Shown here: one piece after another, positions 1 to 13,400 of the stretch
How the letters are laid out: each line of letters begins with the position of its first letter
Position numbering within the stretch: position 1 is the first letter of the stretch
Assembly: GCF_932526225.1 (NCBI RefSeq)
Contig: NC_064036.1
Location: 20,422,953-20,486,952, forward strand
DNA: 64,000 nt
Direction of reading: 5' to 3'
DNA from: Nematostella vectensis
Taxonomy: Eukaryota; Cnidaria; Anthozoa; Actiniaria; Edwardsiidae
Translations under genes and position numbers: made by a program
Notes under the pieces: generated by a model
What the model was told of the DNA's origin: nothing
What the model saw: only the letters and a program-made list of their open reading frames with translations
Database searches by the model: none

Positions 1-460
1 TTTCGCCAAATTAGTCAGGCTCCAGGCGAGAAAGTTGATTAGTTTGTATCACGTTTGAGACAAAAAGCGAGCACGTGCGACTTCAATAACGTAGACGAAA
101 CAATACGGGATCAACTAATAGAGAAGTGTTTAGAAAATCTAAACTGAGGCGGAAATTCTTGGAGAAAGTAAACGCTAGTTTGAAAGATTTACAAGATGTT
201 GCTCGCGCTTACGAGGCCGTAGAAGAACAAATGTAGTCATTGGAGAGTTCGCACGCGGTGAACGCACTCAACCAAGGACGTTGCTTTAATTGCAATCGGA
301 CAGGACATATTGCGAGAGACCCAGTCTGTCCCGCGAAATCTCAGAACTGTAACTCTTGCGGGATAAAGGCCATTTCTCGGCGTATTGCAAGACTACACGG
401 AGAAAGGGCAACGCGTATCAGATTGCCGCCGAGGAGAACGGGGATTCGGAAATAAACGAG
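1..460 (+). pseudogene. gag remnant with CCHC zinc knuckles
   Basis: Bases 1-135 read in frame 1 as a gag-like helical segment (RLRQKASTCDF, then RDQLIEKCLEN), broken by stops. From about 280 comes a nucleocapsid zinc knuckle, CFNCNRTGHIARDPVCPA. This fits a CX2CX4H knuckle with a slightly stretched spacing to the last Cys. A second knuckle begins CNSC and continues only after a frame change near 355 (GHFSAYC). Zinc knuckles bind the element RNA for packaging. The frameshift inside the second knuckle shows decay. Confidence 0.75.
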
Positions 461-709
461 TCGTATGCGTTTGCGGTCGGACAGAATGACGGCGCTCGCT
501 CTGTCGAAGTGAACCTGACTATCGGAGGAGTAAGCCTAGAGGGAGTCCTGATTGACTCGGGAGCTACATGTAATCTTATTGATTATGCGACGTGGACTTA
601 CTTGAAGAACCATCGAGTAGAATGCAACTCCGCGAGTTCCAATAAGAAATTGTTTGCTTACGGACAAAGCAAACCAATTGACGTCGCAGAACTTTCACGA
701 CATAGATAA
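356..709 (+). pseudogene. retroelement aspartic protease region
   Basis: Open frame of 117 codons. After the last zinc-knuckle residues it carries VLIDSGATCNLI, the DSGA active-site motif of retropepsin-like proteases with the flanking hydrophobic residues expected of the family. The usual role is cleavage of the Gag-Pol polyprotein. The frame closes at 709, before the reverse transcriptase frame resumes near 775, so this is a decayed part of one ancestral polyprotein and not a separate gene. Confidence 0.75.
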
Positions 710-774
710 TATGCGAGGCGAGTGGCAAGAGATGCCGGGACGAGTTCACGGTTATAAGAGGAAAAGAAAAGGCT

Positions 775-1785
775 TTGCTAGGAAAGAAGACAGCCGAGCA
801 GCTTAAAGTACTTGGGGTAGGGCCGGAGACAAGAGAAAGTGTGAATGCGGTTGTAGAAGGTAGCGATTCTGATATTCACGAACAGTATTCTGATATTTTT
901 TCGGGAGTCGGAAAACTCCAAGATTACAAGTTGAAACTTCATGTCGATGAAGGGGTCTCGCCGGTCGCACAGCCTGTACGGAGGTTACCGTTTGGATTAC
1001 GGGATAAGGTAGACGAGAAGCTGGATGATTTGCTAGAAAAAGAGATAATCGAAGAGCTACCGGAAGCGACACCGACAAGATGGGTTTCGCCACTGGTTGT
1101 TGTTCCAAAGGGTGATGGCAAGGACATACGCGTATGCGTAGACATGAGAAGATCGAACGAGGCGATTATAAGAGAAAGGCACCCCATTCCGACAATAGAA
1201 GAGGTGCTGTACGACCTGAACGGCGTGACTGTGTTTAGCAAAATCGACTTGAAGTGGGGTTTCCATTAAATTGAGCTAGATGAGCACTCGAGAGACATCA
1301 CTACATTCGTGACGCACAGGGGATTGTATCGATATCGGAGATTAATGTTTGGGATTTCATCAGCACCAGAGAAATATCAGAAAATCATTTCGGATGTTTT
1401 AACCGGCTGTCACGGAGTGGCGAACATTGCAGACGATTTGATTGTTTATGGAACTGATCTAGCCGAACACGATGCAAATTTGCATAAAGTGCTGTCACGG
1501 CTACAGGAGAAAGGCCTGACGGTAAATAGAGACAAGTGTCAATTTAGATTACCCAAGTTGACATTCTTTGGGCATGAGCTCAGTGCTCAAGAAATTACAC
1601 CGAGCGAAGAGAAGATTGCGGCAATAGTGAATGCGAGACCACCACAGAATGTTTCTGAAGTGAGATCATTTATACAGCTTGTACAATATTCGGCGAAGTT
1701 CATTCCAAATTTTTCACAGATCGCCGAACCGTTGCGGCGTATGCTCAGAAAGGAACAGTCTTTTGTCTGGGACACAGAACAATAA
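775..1785 (+). pseudogene. Gypsy-type reverse transcriptase, interrupted by a stop
   Basis: Two adjoining open segments in the same frame (775-1266 and 1270-1782) are separated by TAA at 1267-1269, where the family normally has a sense codon after the FSKIDLKWGFH motif. Recognisable blocks are VSPLVVVPKGDGKDIRVCVD (fingers/palm), the FSKIDL catalytic aspartate, the LMFGISSAPEKYQ block and the catalytic IADDLIVYG box. The thumb/connection continues as KLTFFGHELSAQEI and then the FIQLVQYSAKFIPNFS segment. The domain copies element RNA into DNA. The catalytic residues are intact but the frame is not. Confidence 0.88.
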
Positions 1786-2220
1786 GAGGCATTTGACAAG
1801 CTAAAGGAACTGATGAATACCGCGACTGTATTAGCATATTTTAAGAGTGATTGCAAGACGAGAATTGTGACGGATGCGGGACCGGAAGGGATTGGCGCCG
1901 TTTTGCTTCAACTACAAGACGAACAGTGGAGAGCTGTATCGTACGCCTCAAGGAATCTTTCAGACGTGGAAAGGCGTTATGCTCAGACAGAGAAAGAGGC
2001 GCTTGCTGTCGTGTGGGCATGCGAAAGATTCAACATTTACGTGTATTGTCGGAGTTTGAATTGGAGACAGACCACAAGCCATTGGAATATATTTCCGGTA
2101 AGACCTCGAAACCGTCAGCAAGGATCGAAAGATGGGTGTTACGACCCCAGATCTACAACTACAAAATGATTTATCGGCCTGGGAAGACAAACATTGCAGA
2201 TGCTTTGTCGAGACTGAATC
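1786..2220 (+). pseudogene. retroelement RNase H domain with frameshift
   Basis: The sequence continues from the reverse transcriptase after TAA 1783-1785. It reads RIVTDAGPEGIGAVLLQ, then AVSYASRNLSDVERRYAQTE and KEALAVVWACERF, the standard Gypsy RNase H blocks. The frame shifts near 2045, and the next blocks, FELETDHKPLEYI and YRPGKTNIADALSRL, lie in another frame. RNase H removes the RNA strand after minus-strand synthesis. The order and spacing are normal for Gypsy; only the frame is damaged. Confidence 0.85.
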
Positions 2221-3392
2221 AGAGAAGACCAAAGGATAAGAGCAGCGAGACCGAGGACACTGTTAGATTTGTGGCTATGGAGGCAACACCGGTTGCGTTG
2301 ACAACCAGGGAAATTGAGCGCGCGTCAGAAAACGACCCGGAACTACGAAGCGTCCACTACTACATCAGGTCTGTAGACTGGTCTCAGTGTAAACTAGCGG
2401 CGTACACTTGTATAAAGAATGAACTGTGCACTGTAGGGAAGCTTGTTATGCGAGGAGACATAATTATTATCCCTGCAAGTTTGAGAAGCAGAGTCCTGGC
2501 GGCAGCACACGAGGGACACCAGGGAATAGTAAAGACCAAGAGCCGACTTAGGGCGAGCGTGTCTGCAAATCTTGTACGGATGTCAAGTGGTTGGGCAGTT
2601 TGCTGCCCCAGAACCAATGAAAAGGTCGGAACCGCCGTCCGGACCGTGGCAAGACCTGGCCATCGACCTCATGGGGCCAATGCCGACAGGAGCACAGGAC
2701 ATCGCCACCACTTTGGCCGCAGGCAAATGGCGAAGTTGAACGACATAACCGCACGCTGTTAAAGGCATTTAAGATAACAGCGGTGGAAGGCAAGAACTGG
2801 AGAAACCAGCAGAACCGCACGCTGTTAAAGGCACTCAAGATAGCAGCGGTGGAAGGCAAGAACTGGAGAAACGAGCTGCCAACATTTCTGTTAGCATATC
2901 GTTCTACTCCGAAAGCGACCACGGGAGCGACGCCAGCATTTTTGATGTTCGGTAGAGAGCCCAATACAAAATTGCCAGAACTCAGAGGGGAGAAGTCAAT
3001 TTCGGATAAGAGTATGAGGGATTTCGAATGGAGGAACAAGTTGAGTCAAAAGAGTTATGCGGACGAAAAGAGTCATGCGGTAAGCAGTCCTATAGTACCA
3101 GGGGACAAGGTGTTGCTGAAAAAACACCAAAACATCTGGGAAACTGGAGCCGAATTTTGAAACAGAACCGTATACAGTTATAACAAAGGAGGGGAGCGAT
3201 GTGACAGTAGAGTCAGAGGAGGGAGTTGTATACAGGAGAGACAGCTCATTTGTCAAGCCCTACCATGTCCCAGCAGAGCGGAGTGAGCCGGATCAGCCGC
3301 CAGAGAACGAAGAGATTAGCTCTAGTGCTAGACCTAGACGCACAGTAAAGACACCAGAGCGCTTTAAGAACTTTGTTTTGGACATGCGCTAG
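2221..3392 (+). pseudogene. integrase remnant, core deleted, 66-bp internal duplication
   Basis: An N-terminal remnant of the integrase zinc-binding region (AAHEGHQGIVKTKSRLR) is followed by a short stretch with PWQDLAIDLMGPMPTGAQD, where the first catalytic Asp would lie. The sequence then jumps directly to NRTLLKALK and the C-terminal LAYRSTPKATTGATPAFLMF and GDKVLLKKHQN blocks. The middle of the DDE core is missing. A 66-bp segment (22 codons) beginning with aaccgcacgctg at 2747 is repeated in tandem at 2813. The tail to 3392 is a low-complexity polar C-terminus. The element could not integrate itself. Confidence 0.8.
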
Positions 3393-3517
3393 AGTGTTAC
3401 AAAAACAATACAGGGACATATCAGTGATATATGCCATATTACTTTTATACTTGTCTTGTTTTGTTTGTAGATAGGATTTTATAATTATTAATGCGTAATT
3501 AAGTGGAAAGGGAGGGA

Positions 3518-3706
3518 TGTAGGATTGTGGTCAGGAACCGTGACCACAATCCTACGTCACAATCCTATTACACAACGGATTTAAGGGATTATAGGTAGGA
3601 GTAGAGGAGCCGGAGTGCTATGTATATATGCGATAAGAGTAGGATAATAAAGCGGATGATCTACGAATATTGCCGTCGTTTAAAGCATTCGACCCAGAAC
3701 ATTACA
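3518..3706 (+). repeat. 3' long terminal repeat (short, about 189 bp)
   Basis: The LTR starts TGTAGGATTG immediately after a purine-rich tract (gtggaaagggaggga, about 3502-3517) and ends ACATTACA, so it has TG...CA termini. It contains a TATA-like stretch (tatatatgcg near 3621) and an AATAAA signal near 3647. An internal inverted repeat, GGATTGTGGTCA / TGACCACAATCC, lies near its start. The matching 5' LTR is outside the window, so the boundaries rest on these signals alone. Confidence 0.7.
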
Positions 3707-4735
3707 ATGGAGGTGGTCCGATGCGTTAACTTCGGGTAGGTAGGCCCTACTGAGTGTGTCTGCAAGGAACATGTCTTTACCCTTCTTATATGTAAGGTTC
3801 AAACTGTATTTCTGTAACCTGAACAGCATCCGTTGTAGCCGTTGCGGTGCAGCATTGAGTGGTTTGAGCACAATGGCCTCAAGGGGCTTGTGGTCTGTTT
3901 CGACATGAACTACGTCTCGACTGTAAATATATGTCTCAAATCGTTCGCAGGCAAACACAATAGCTAACAGCTCCTTCTCAATCTGAGCGTATCTGGTTTC
4001 TGCTGACGTTAACGCCCTGGATGCATAGGCTACCGGTTGCCCGTTCTGAAGTAGAGCCACTCCCATACCCGAATGTGATGCATCGCACTGAATGGTGACG
4101 GGCCCCTCCAGGTTTTAGTATCTCAATACTGGTGTACGGGTTATGGCATCCTTAAGCTGACTCAGTGCTGTGGCTTGTGCGCCTCCCCAGGACCATTCGA
4201 CATCTTGTTGTGTAAACTCCCGCAGAAGCTTGGTAACCTCAGACAGGTGCGGGAGAAACTTGCCAAAGTACTGAGCCAGCCCCAGGAGTCGCTGTACCCC
4301 TGCCTTATCTGTAGCGTCAGGCATTTTAACGATGGCTTTTACCTTTGTTGGGTCAGCCTTAAGACCTGTGCCGGTGGCCACGTGCCCGATAAGCGACACT
4401 TCTGTATGTCACAGCCTTATCTTGTTGGTGTTTAGCTTGAGACCGCTATCCTCACAAAGCAGATGATGGTCTAATGCGGCTCGCATCCTCGTGCGTTTTC
4501 CCATAACCAACAACCACAAAGTAATCCGCGATTACCTCCACATTGGGCATGTCCTAAATGAGTTCATGCTTCCTTCGCTGGAAGACTTCGGGAGCCGAGC
4601 GAATTCCGAATGGCATCCGTTTCCAGCGATATCTTCCGAATGTGGTATTGAATGTCGTCAGGTATGATGACTCTTTGTCAAGCTCGACTTGCCAAAACCC
4701 GTTTTTTTACGTCTGGTTTGGTAAATTACCACATC
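3707..4735 (-). pseudogene. fragment of a second Gypsy pol, reverse orientation
   Basis: On the minus strand from about 4712 the order is reverse transcriptase (LDKESSYLTTFNTTFGRYRW, then PFGIRSAPEVFQ), a degenerate catalytic box reading IADYFVVVGYG in place of the usual ADD, and the thumb (QRLLGLAQYFGKFLPHLSEV). RNase H follows (PVAYASRALTSAETRYAQIE, VETDHKPLEAIV, LADTLSRAY). Stops and a frame change near 4400 and 4115 break it. Sequence and length differ from the element at 1-3706, so it is a distinct Gypsy lineage. The second Asp of the catalytic pair is replaced by Tyr. Confidence 0.85.
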
Positions 4736-6070
4736 TGCCTATAAAGCTGCATGAAATAAGCTGCATAAAATTCAAGTAGCAGCTAGCAAATATATCTTTT
4801 AAAAAGGCTGATTCTCTCGCCATACACTTATGCTGTACCCTCCCTATAATACACTAATAAACTTGTCATGATTTTTATCATGATTATTATTATTATGATT
4901 ATTAGTCTATGGTACATACATTCCATGGGGGGTACTCCCTATATCCATCAGATGGGTATGATATCTTTTAGGGTGTAAATTTGGAGCCTTGGGTATCTTT
5001 TAGGGGTGAAAATGAGGATTCTCAGAATTTTTATAACCTTGGTATCTTTTATGGCACTGGTAACATCGCTAATATAACATGTAGCCAGGCCATATCCACT
5101 TAGTGACTGTTGGGGTTGTTTGACAAAATCCCTGACGATCATCCCTGTCTGATTGTCTTCAAAGTACACCCCCCTCTAGGACATAAACTTAAATGTCAAG
5201 ACAATGTTTGCATAAGCCCAGAGATTTCTTTTATTTAAAGATGGCTGGTATACCATTTGAATTTCATAAAGCAAATATGGCATATGATCATTGTGGCGTT
5301 TGAATGAAATTGGAATCATCCCCATAAGTTAAAAATAGGGTCCCTTTAAATACCTTGTGTGATTTCTCACTCATTTGCTTGCTGTACTTATGTGGAATAT
5401 GCTGAATAGCACTCTTCTTCCGTGGCTTCAAGGCTACAAAGTAGTCCACCAGCACCCTAGTACACCAGCACCCTAGTCCACCAGCACCCTAGACACCAAC
5501 ACGATATAATCAAGTCTCTATTCCAGTTTTTCACTTAGTGAAGACATAAAGGCAATGTTCTGCACATCTAGAATGTCTGGCTTTTTCCTCAGCATTGTTT
5601 TTGTTCCTGACACTCGGTTAAGTATCATCCTGTGATTGACCCAATGAACACATCTGTTTTGGTGGTTTTGGTCGAGCTTCAAGTTTTGATTGGTGATTTC
5701 TGTTTGCACCTTCTTTTGATCATGGTCATAATCTTCTCCAAGCTCATCCATCTTAGCCAATACACAACTGTTTGCGCAGGTAAGCTACATTTTGTTAAAT
5801 CGTCCAAGATTTGTCTTTTATGGGAATAAAAATGAATAAACTTGAGCAGGTCAACATTTGAGGGCTTCATATAAGCTTGCATGAACAATGTTTAGTTCTA
5901 GAATATATCCATACACCCGTCTCCAATGGGGGGATTGGACATTCCATAGGGGTAGGGGATCAAACCAAGGGAGGGGAATTAAATGCTCTTTTTCCTTAAC
6001 AATCAATGTTTTTTTCCATGGGGTTGGCAATTCCAGAGGTTTGGGGGGTCATTTGAAGTGGACTGGACAA
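4736..6070. other. AT-rich stretch without a recognisable gene
   Basis: No coding region could be recognised. Bases 4922-5175 look like an interspersed repeat: a gggggtactcc start, several tatcttttagg motifs and a gtacaccccc end that is partly complementary to the start. Bases 5443-5495 hold three copies of a caccagcaccctag unit. A minus-strand open stretch at 5518-5760 encodes a charged peptide (EDYDHDQKKVQTEI); an exon cannot be excluded, but no homology is recognised. Confidence 0.5.
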
Positions 6071-6129
6071 TTTAACACGTACAAGGGGCATTAGCCCAGG
6101 GCGGGCAAGAAGAGTAAATTTGGAAGGTA

Positions 6130-7162
6130 GTTATTTGAAAAAAAAAAACATACTTTTTCTCTCTCACCTCGATTGATCCAGTTTTTAGGAGAATGGCAAC
6201 AATCGTTGATTTGGCGTTCATGCGACGACTGCGCTGCTTCAATGAGATCGAGCCAGCTAGGGCCACACTCGGTAACCAGGTTGAATTCTTCGTCCCCTTG
6301 TAAAGGACGATTGTCATTAAAATATGGGCGCTCTTGTTTTCCACTCCTGGCACAATGCTTCCATACTGAAATTGATTAGGTCATCCTTCCCGCATTTCCC
6401 TAAAATAGGCTTCTTATAAGAACACAAGCCGTCTACTTCTCCTAATACTTGATGTAGTATTTTCTTTGTAATTATTATCACAATGGGCTCACATTTTATC
6501 ACAGCGATTCTCTCCGGTGGACCGTGGACCAACGCCTTTCCTAAAGCTTCATATTTAGGCTTCAAGGTCTTGTCAAACGTTTTCGATGGGTATTCGACGG
6601 TCACCTTTACCTTTACCTCTTCGGTTGAGCTTTTGTTACTGACTGCAAGCTGCTTCAATTTTAGTGGCGTTGATGCTCGGGTCCTGGACGATTGAATTCG
6701 AATTGGCCAAATGCATTATAGACGAGCTGATATGGCTGCTGGGGCATTAATACCATTCTAGGCCTTGTCGGGGAATAAAAGGGAGAGATGGTAGTTGTTA
6801 CCTGTTGAAATCCTAGTGACTTGGCGGCTGATCTACCGTTTACAACAGACGGGGCATCACTTTTTTCAGAATCCCTTCGCATCCTTTTTGATCTTCCCTG
6901 TTCGCTTTATGTAGAGCGCAGATCTTCTCTTAAGTCTTCAGCACTTTTTTTTCTTTTGAAGCTTGATTAGTTTTCTATAGCAATTTTTGCAATTTTTGCA
7001 AAGAAACAAGTTGTTGGCAGAATAGAAGCCGACATCGATGCCGCGTACGGAATTTAGAAGGCGTGGGAAATCAAACTTTCCTCTTCCGAAAATCTGTATT
7101 CTTTCTTTTCAAATAAAGCAATTTGAATCCCCGTGGACAAGTTTGCGAGGCGTTTTCTCCAT
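6130..7162 (-). pseudogene. decayed N-terminal zinc-finger region of a HEEADT-type element gene
   Basis: The minus strand from ATG 7160-7162 reads MEKTPRKLVHGDSNCFI, then a stop where a Cys would complete CFIC, then IFGRGKFDFPRLLNSVRGID and LFLCKNCKNCYRKL. This is a C-x2-C ... C-x2-C layout like N-terminal zinc-binding modules of large transposon-associated proteins in invertebrates. A frameshift falls in an A8 run near 6946-6954. Downstream frames continue with EEVKVKVTVEYPSKTFDKTL and EALCQEWKTRAPIF up to about 6130, possibly with an intron. Similarity of the family is recognised by pattern only. It may belong to the same kind of element as the ORFs at 15.3-21.3 kb and 40-45 kb, but as a separate copy. 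Confidence 0.45.
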
Positions 7163-7440
7163 CGACGAAGAATTTAAAGTAGAAAACAACCATATCGAAT
7201 GTAATTGGTACTCAAATAGTTGCGATTTCTCGGGAAACACTTAATGGGTCTGTTGCAACACGCTCTTTGATTGGCTATTGAGTCGCTTCATGACATACTC
7301 TCGAAAACAATGGGGCAACGGCATTTTCGGGTCAAAGAAGCAGACGCTCGAGTGGGGAGGATCTGGGACCGACACAGAGAGCGGCTGCAAAGGAGGCTAT
7401 GCCATCCCCGGTTTTCGAGGTTGACACTTTATTCACATCC

Positions 7441-10400
7441 GATCACATCCGATGCCTTAGATCCCATACGGAGCATGTCGGTAATGATCACATCCGATGC
7501 CTTAGATCCCATACGGAGCATGTCGGTAATGATCACATTCGATGCCTTAGATCCCATACGGAGCATGTCGGTAATGGTCACATCCGATGCCTTAGATCCC
7601 ATACGGAGCATGTCGGTAATGATCACATCCGATGCCTTAGATCCCATACGGAGCATGTCGGTAATGATCACATCCGATGCCTTAGATCCCATACGGAGCA
7701 TGTCGGTAATGATCACATCCGATGCCTTAGATCCCATACGGAGCATGTCGGTAATGATCACATCCGATGCCTTAGATCCCATACGGAGCATGTCGGTAAT
7801 GATCACATCCGATGCCTTAGATCCCATACGGAGCATGTCGGTAATGGTCACATCCGATGCCTTAGATCCCATACGGAGCATGTCGGTAATGGTCACATCC
7901 GATGCCTTAGATCCCATACTTAGCATGTCGGTAATGATCACATCCGATGCCTTAGATCCCATACGGAGCATGTCGGTAATGATCACATCCGATGCCTTAG
8001 ATCCCATACGGAGCATGTCGGTAATGATCACATCCGATGCCTTAGATCCCATACGGAGCATGTCGGTAATGATCACATCCGATGCCTTAGATCCCATACG
8101 GAGCATGTCGGTAATGATCACATCCGATGCCTTAGATCCCATACGGAGCATGTCGGTAATGGTCACATCCGATGCCTTAGATCCCATACGGAGCATGTCG
8201 GTAATGATCACATCCGATGCCTTAGATCCCATACGGAGCATGTCGGTAATGATCACATCCGATGCCTTAGATCCCATACGGAGCATGTCGGTAATGATCA
8301 CATCCGATGCCTTAGATCCCATACGGAGCATGTCGGTAATGGTCACATCCGATGCCTTAGATCCCATACGGAGCATGTCGGTAATGATCACATCCGATGC
8401 CTTAGATCCCATACGGAGCATGTCGGTAATGATCACATCCGATGCCTTAGATCCCATACGGAGCATGTCGGTAATGATCACATCCGATGCCTTAGACCCC
8501 ATACGGAGCATGTCGGTAATGGTCACATCCGATGCCTTAGACCCCATACGGAGCATGTCGGTAATGATCACATCCGATGCCTTAGATCCCATACGGAGCA
8601 TGTCGGTAATGATCACATCCGATACCTTAGATCCCATACGGAGCATGTCGGTAATGGTCACATCCGATGCCTTAGATCCCATACGGAGCATGTCGGTAAT
8701 GATCACATCCGATGCCTTAGATCCCATACGGAGCATGTCGGTAATGATCACATCCGATGCCTTAGATCCCATACGGAGCATGTCGGTAATGATCACATCC
8801 GATGCCTTAGATCCCATACGGAGCATGTCGGTAATGATCACATCCGATGCCTTAGATCCCATACGTAGCATGTCGGTAATGATCACATCCGATGCCTTAG
8901 ATCCCATACGGAGCATGTCGGTAATGATCACATCCGATGCCTTAGATCCCATACGGAGCATGTCGGTAATGATCACATCCGATGCCTTAGATCCCATACG
9001 GAGCATGTCGGTAATGATCACATCCGATGCCTTAGATCCCATACGGAGCATGTCGGTAATGATCACATCCGATGCCTTAGATCCCATACGGAGCATGTCG
9101 GTAATGGTCACATCCGATGCCTTAGATCCCATACGTAGCATGTCGGTAATGGTCACATCCGATGCCTTAGATCCCATACGGAGCATGTCGGTAATGGTCA
9201 CATCCGATGCCTTAGATCCCATACGGAGCATGTCGGTAATGATCACATCCGATGCCTTAGATCCCATACGGAGCATGTCGGTAATGATCACATCCGATGC
9301 CTTAGATCCCATACGGAGCATGTCGGTAATGATCACATCCGATGCCTTAGATCCCATACGGAGCATGTCGTTAATGGTCACATCCGATGCCTTAGATCCC
9401 ATACGGAGCATGTCGGTAATGATCACATCCGATGCCTTAGATCCCATACGGAGCATGTCGGTAATGATCACATCCGATGCCTTAGATCCCATACGGAGCA
9501 TGTCGGTAATGATCACATCCGATGCCTTAGATCCCATACGGAGCATGTCGGTAATGATCACATCCGATGCCTTAGATCCCATACGGAGCATGTCGGTAAT
9601 GATCACATCCGATGCCTTAGATCCCATACGGAGCATGTCGGTAATGATCACATCCGATGCCTTAGATCCCATACGGAGCATGTCGGTAATGATCACATCC
9701 GATGCCTTAGATCCCATACGGAGCATGTCGGTAATGATCACATCCGATGCCTTAGATCCCATACGGAGCATGTCGATAATGATCACATCCGATGCCTTAG
9801 ATCCCATACGGAGCATGTCGGTAATGATCACATCCGATGCCTTAGACCCCATACGGAGCATGTCGGTAATGATCACATCCGATGCCTTAGATCCCATACG
9901 GAGCATGTCGGTAATGATCACATCCGATGCCTTAGATCCCATACGGAGCATGTCGGTAATGATCACATCCGATGCCTTAGATCCCATACGGAGCATGTCG
10001 GTAATGATCACATCCGATGCCTTAGATCCCATACGGAGCATGTCGGTAATGATCACATCCGATGCCTTAGATCCCATACGGAGCATGTCGGTAATGGTCA
10101 CATCCGATGCCTTAGATCCCATACGGAGCATGTCGGTAATGGTCACATCCGATGCCTTAGATCCCATACGGAGCATGTCGGTAATGGTCACATCCGATGC
10201 CTTAGATCCCATACGGAGCATGTCGGTAATGGTCACATCCGATGCCTTAGATCCCATACGGAGCATGTCGGTAATGATCACATCCGATGCCTTAGATCCC
10301 ATACGGAGCATGTCGGTAATGGTCACATCCGATGCCTTAGATCCCATACGGAGCATGTCGGTAATGATCACATCCGATGCCTTAGATCCCATACGGAGCA

Positions 10401-13400
10401 TGTCGGTAATGGTCACATCCGATGCCTTAGATCCCATACGGAGCATGTCGGTAATGATCACATCCGATGCCTTAGACCCCATACGGAGCATGTCGGTAAT
10501 GATCACATCCGATGCCTTAGATCCCATACGGAGCATGTCGGTAATGATCACATCCGATGCCTTAGATCCCATACGGAGCATGTCGGTAATGATCACATCC
10601 GATGCCTTAGATCCCATACGGAGCATGTCGGTAATGATCACATCCGATGCCTTAGATCCCATACGGAGCATGTCGGTAATGATCACATCCGATGCCTTAG
10701 ATCCCATACGGAGCATGTCGGTAATGATCACATCCGATGCCTTAGATCCCATACGGAGCATGTCGGTAATGATCACATCCGATGCCTTAGACCCCATACG
10801 GAGCATGTCGGTAATGATCACATCCGATGCCTTAGATCCCATACGGAGCATGTCGGTAATGGTCACATCCGATGCCTTAGATCCCATACGGAGCATGTCG
10901 GTAATGATCACATCCGATGCCTTAGATCCCATACGGAGCATGTCGGTAATGATCACATCCGATGCCTTAGATCCCATACGGAGCATGTCGGTAATGATCA
11001 CATCCGATGCCTTAGATCCCATACGGAGCATGTCGGTAATGATCACATCCGATGCCTTAGATCCCATACGGAGCATGTCGGTAATGATCACATCCGATGC
11101 CTTAGATCCCATACGGAGCATGTCGGTAATGATCACATCCGATGCCTTAGATCCCATACGGAGCATGTCGGTAATGATCACATCCGATGCCTTAGATCCC
11201 ATACGGAGCATGTCGGTAATGATCACATCCGATGCCTTAGATCCCATACGGAGCATGTCGGTAATGATCACATCCGATGCCTTAGATCCCATACGGAGCA
11301 TGTCGGTAATGATCACATCCGATGCCTTAGATCCCATACGGAGCATGTCGGTAATGATCACATCCGATGCCTTAGATCCCATACGGAGCATGTCGGTAAT
11401 GATCACATTCGATGCCTTAGATCCCATACGGAGCATGTCGGTAATGATCACATCCGATGCCTTAGATCCCATACGGAGCATGTCGGTAATGATCACATCC
11501 GATGCCTTAGATCCCATACGGAGCATGTCGGTAATGGTCACATCCGATGCCTTAGATCCCATACGGAGCATGTCGGTAATGGTCACATCCGATGCCTTAG
11601 ATCCCATACGGAGCATGTCGGTAATGATCACATCCGATGCCTTAGATCCCATACGGAGCATGTCGGTAATGATCACATCCGATGCCTTAGATCCCATACG
11701 GAGCATGTCGGTAATGATCACATCCGATGCCTTAGATCCCATACGGAGCATGTCGGTAATGATCACATCCGATGCCTTAGATCCCATACGGAGAATGTCG
11801 GTAATGGTCACATCCGATGCCTTAGATCCCATACGGAGCATGTCGGTAATGGTCACATCCGATGCCTTAGATCCCATACTTAGCATGTCGGTAATGATCA
11901 CATCCGATGCCTTAGATCCCATACGGAGCATGTCGTTAATGGTCACATCCGATGCCTTAGATCCCATACGGAGCATGTCGGTAATGATCACATCCGATGC
12001 CTTAGATCCCATACGGAGCATGTCGGTAATGATCACATCCGATGCCTTAGATCCCATACGGAGCATGTCGGTAATGATCACATCCGATGCCTTAGATCCC
12101 ATACGGAGCATGTCGGTAATGATCACATCCGATGCCTTAGATCCCATACGGAGCATGTCGGTAATGATCACATCCGATGCCTTAGATCCCATACGGAGCA
12201 TGTCGGTAATGATCACATCCGATGCCTTAGATCCCATACGGAGCATGTCGGTAATGATCACATCCGATGCCTTAGATCCCATACGGAGCATGTCGGTAAT
12301 GATCACATCCGATGCCTTAGATCCCATACGTAGCATGTCGGTAATGATCACATCCGATGCCTTAGATCCCATACGGAGCATGTCGGTAATGATCACATCC
12401 GATGCCTTAGATCCCATACGGAGCATGTCGGTAATGATCACATCCGATGCCTTAGATCCCATACGGAGCATGTCGGTAATGATCACATCCGATGCCTTAG
12501 ATCCCATACGGAGCATGTCGGTAATGGTCACATCCGATGCCTTAGATCCCATACGTAGCATGTCGGTAATGGTCACATCCGATGCCTTAGATCCCATACG
12601 GAGCATGTCGGTAATGGTCACATCCGATGCCTTAGATCCCATACGGAGCATGTCGGTAATGATCACATCCGATGCCTTAGATCCCATACGGAGCATGTCG
12701 GTAATGATCACATCCGATGCCTTAGATCCCATACGGAGCATGTCGGTAATGATCACATCCGATGCCTTAGATCCCATACGGAGCATGTCGTTAATGGTCA
12801 CATCCGATGCCTTAGATCCCATACGGAGCATGTCGGTAATGATCACATCCGATGCCTTAGATCCCATACGGAGCATGTCGGTAATGATCACATCCGATGC
12901 CTTAGATCCCATACGGAGCATGTCGGTAATGATCACATCCGATGCCTTAGATCCCATACGGAGCATGTCGGTAATGATCACATCCGATGCCTTAGATCCC
13001 ATACGGAGCATGTCGGTAATGATCACATCCGATGCCTTAGGTCCCATACGGAGCATGTCGGTAATGATCACATCCGATGCCTTAGATCCCATACGGAGCA
13101 TGTCGGTAATGATCACATCCGATGCCTTAGATCCCATACGGAGCATGTCGGTAATGATCACATCCGATGCCTTAGATCCCATACGGAGCATGTCGGTAAT
13201 GATCACATCCGATGCCTTAGATCCCATACGGAGCATGTCGGTAATGATCACATCCGATGCCTTAGACCCCATACGGAGCATGTCGGTAATGATCACATCC
13301 GATGCCTTAGATCCCATACGGAGCATGTCGGTAATGATCACATCCGATGCCTTAGATCCCATACGGAGCATGTCGGTAATGATCACATCCGATGCCTTAG

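Larger units (their letters stand above)
1..3706 (+). mobile_element. Gypsy-like LTR retrotransposon relic, 5' end outside window
   Basis: Order of domains along the plus strand: gag remnant, zinc knuckles, aspartic protease, reverse transcriptase, RNase H, integrase remnant, purine-rich tract, 3' LTR. RNase H before integrase is the Gypsy (Ty3) order. The reading frame is broken by several stops and frameshifts, for example TAA at 1267-1269 and 1783-1785 and frame changes near 360 and 2045. The central integrase is deleted. The copy is therefore dead. The 5' LTR and most of gag lie outside the window. It abuts an inverted fragment of another Gypsy element at 3707, which suggests nesting or a rearrangement. 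Confidence 0.9.
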
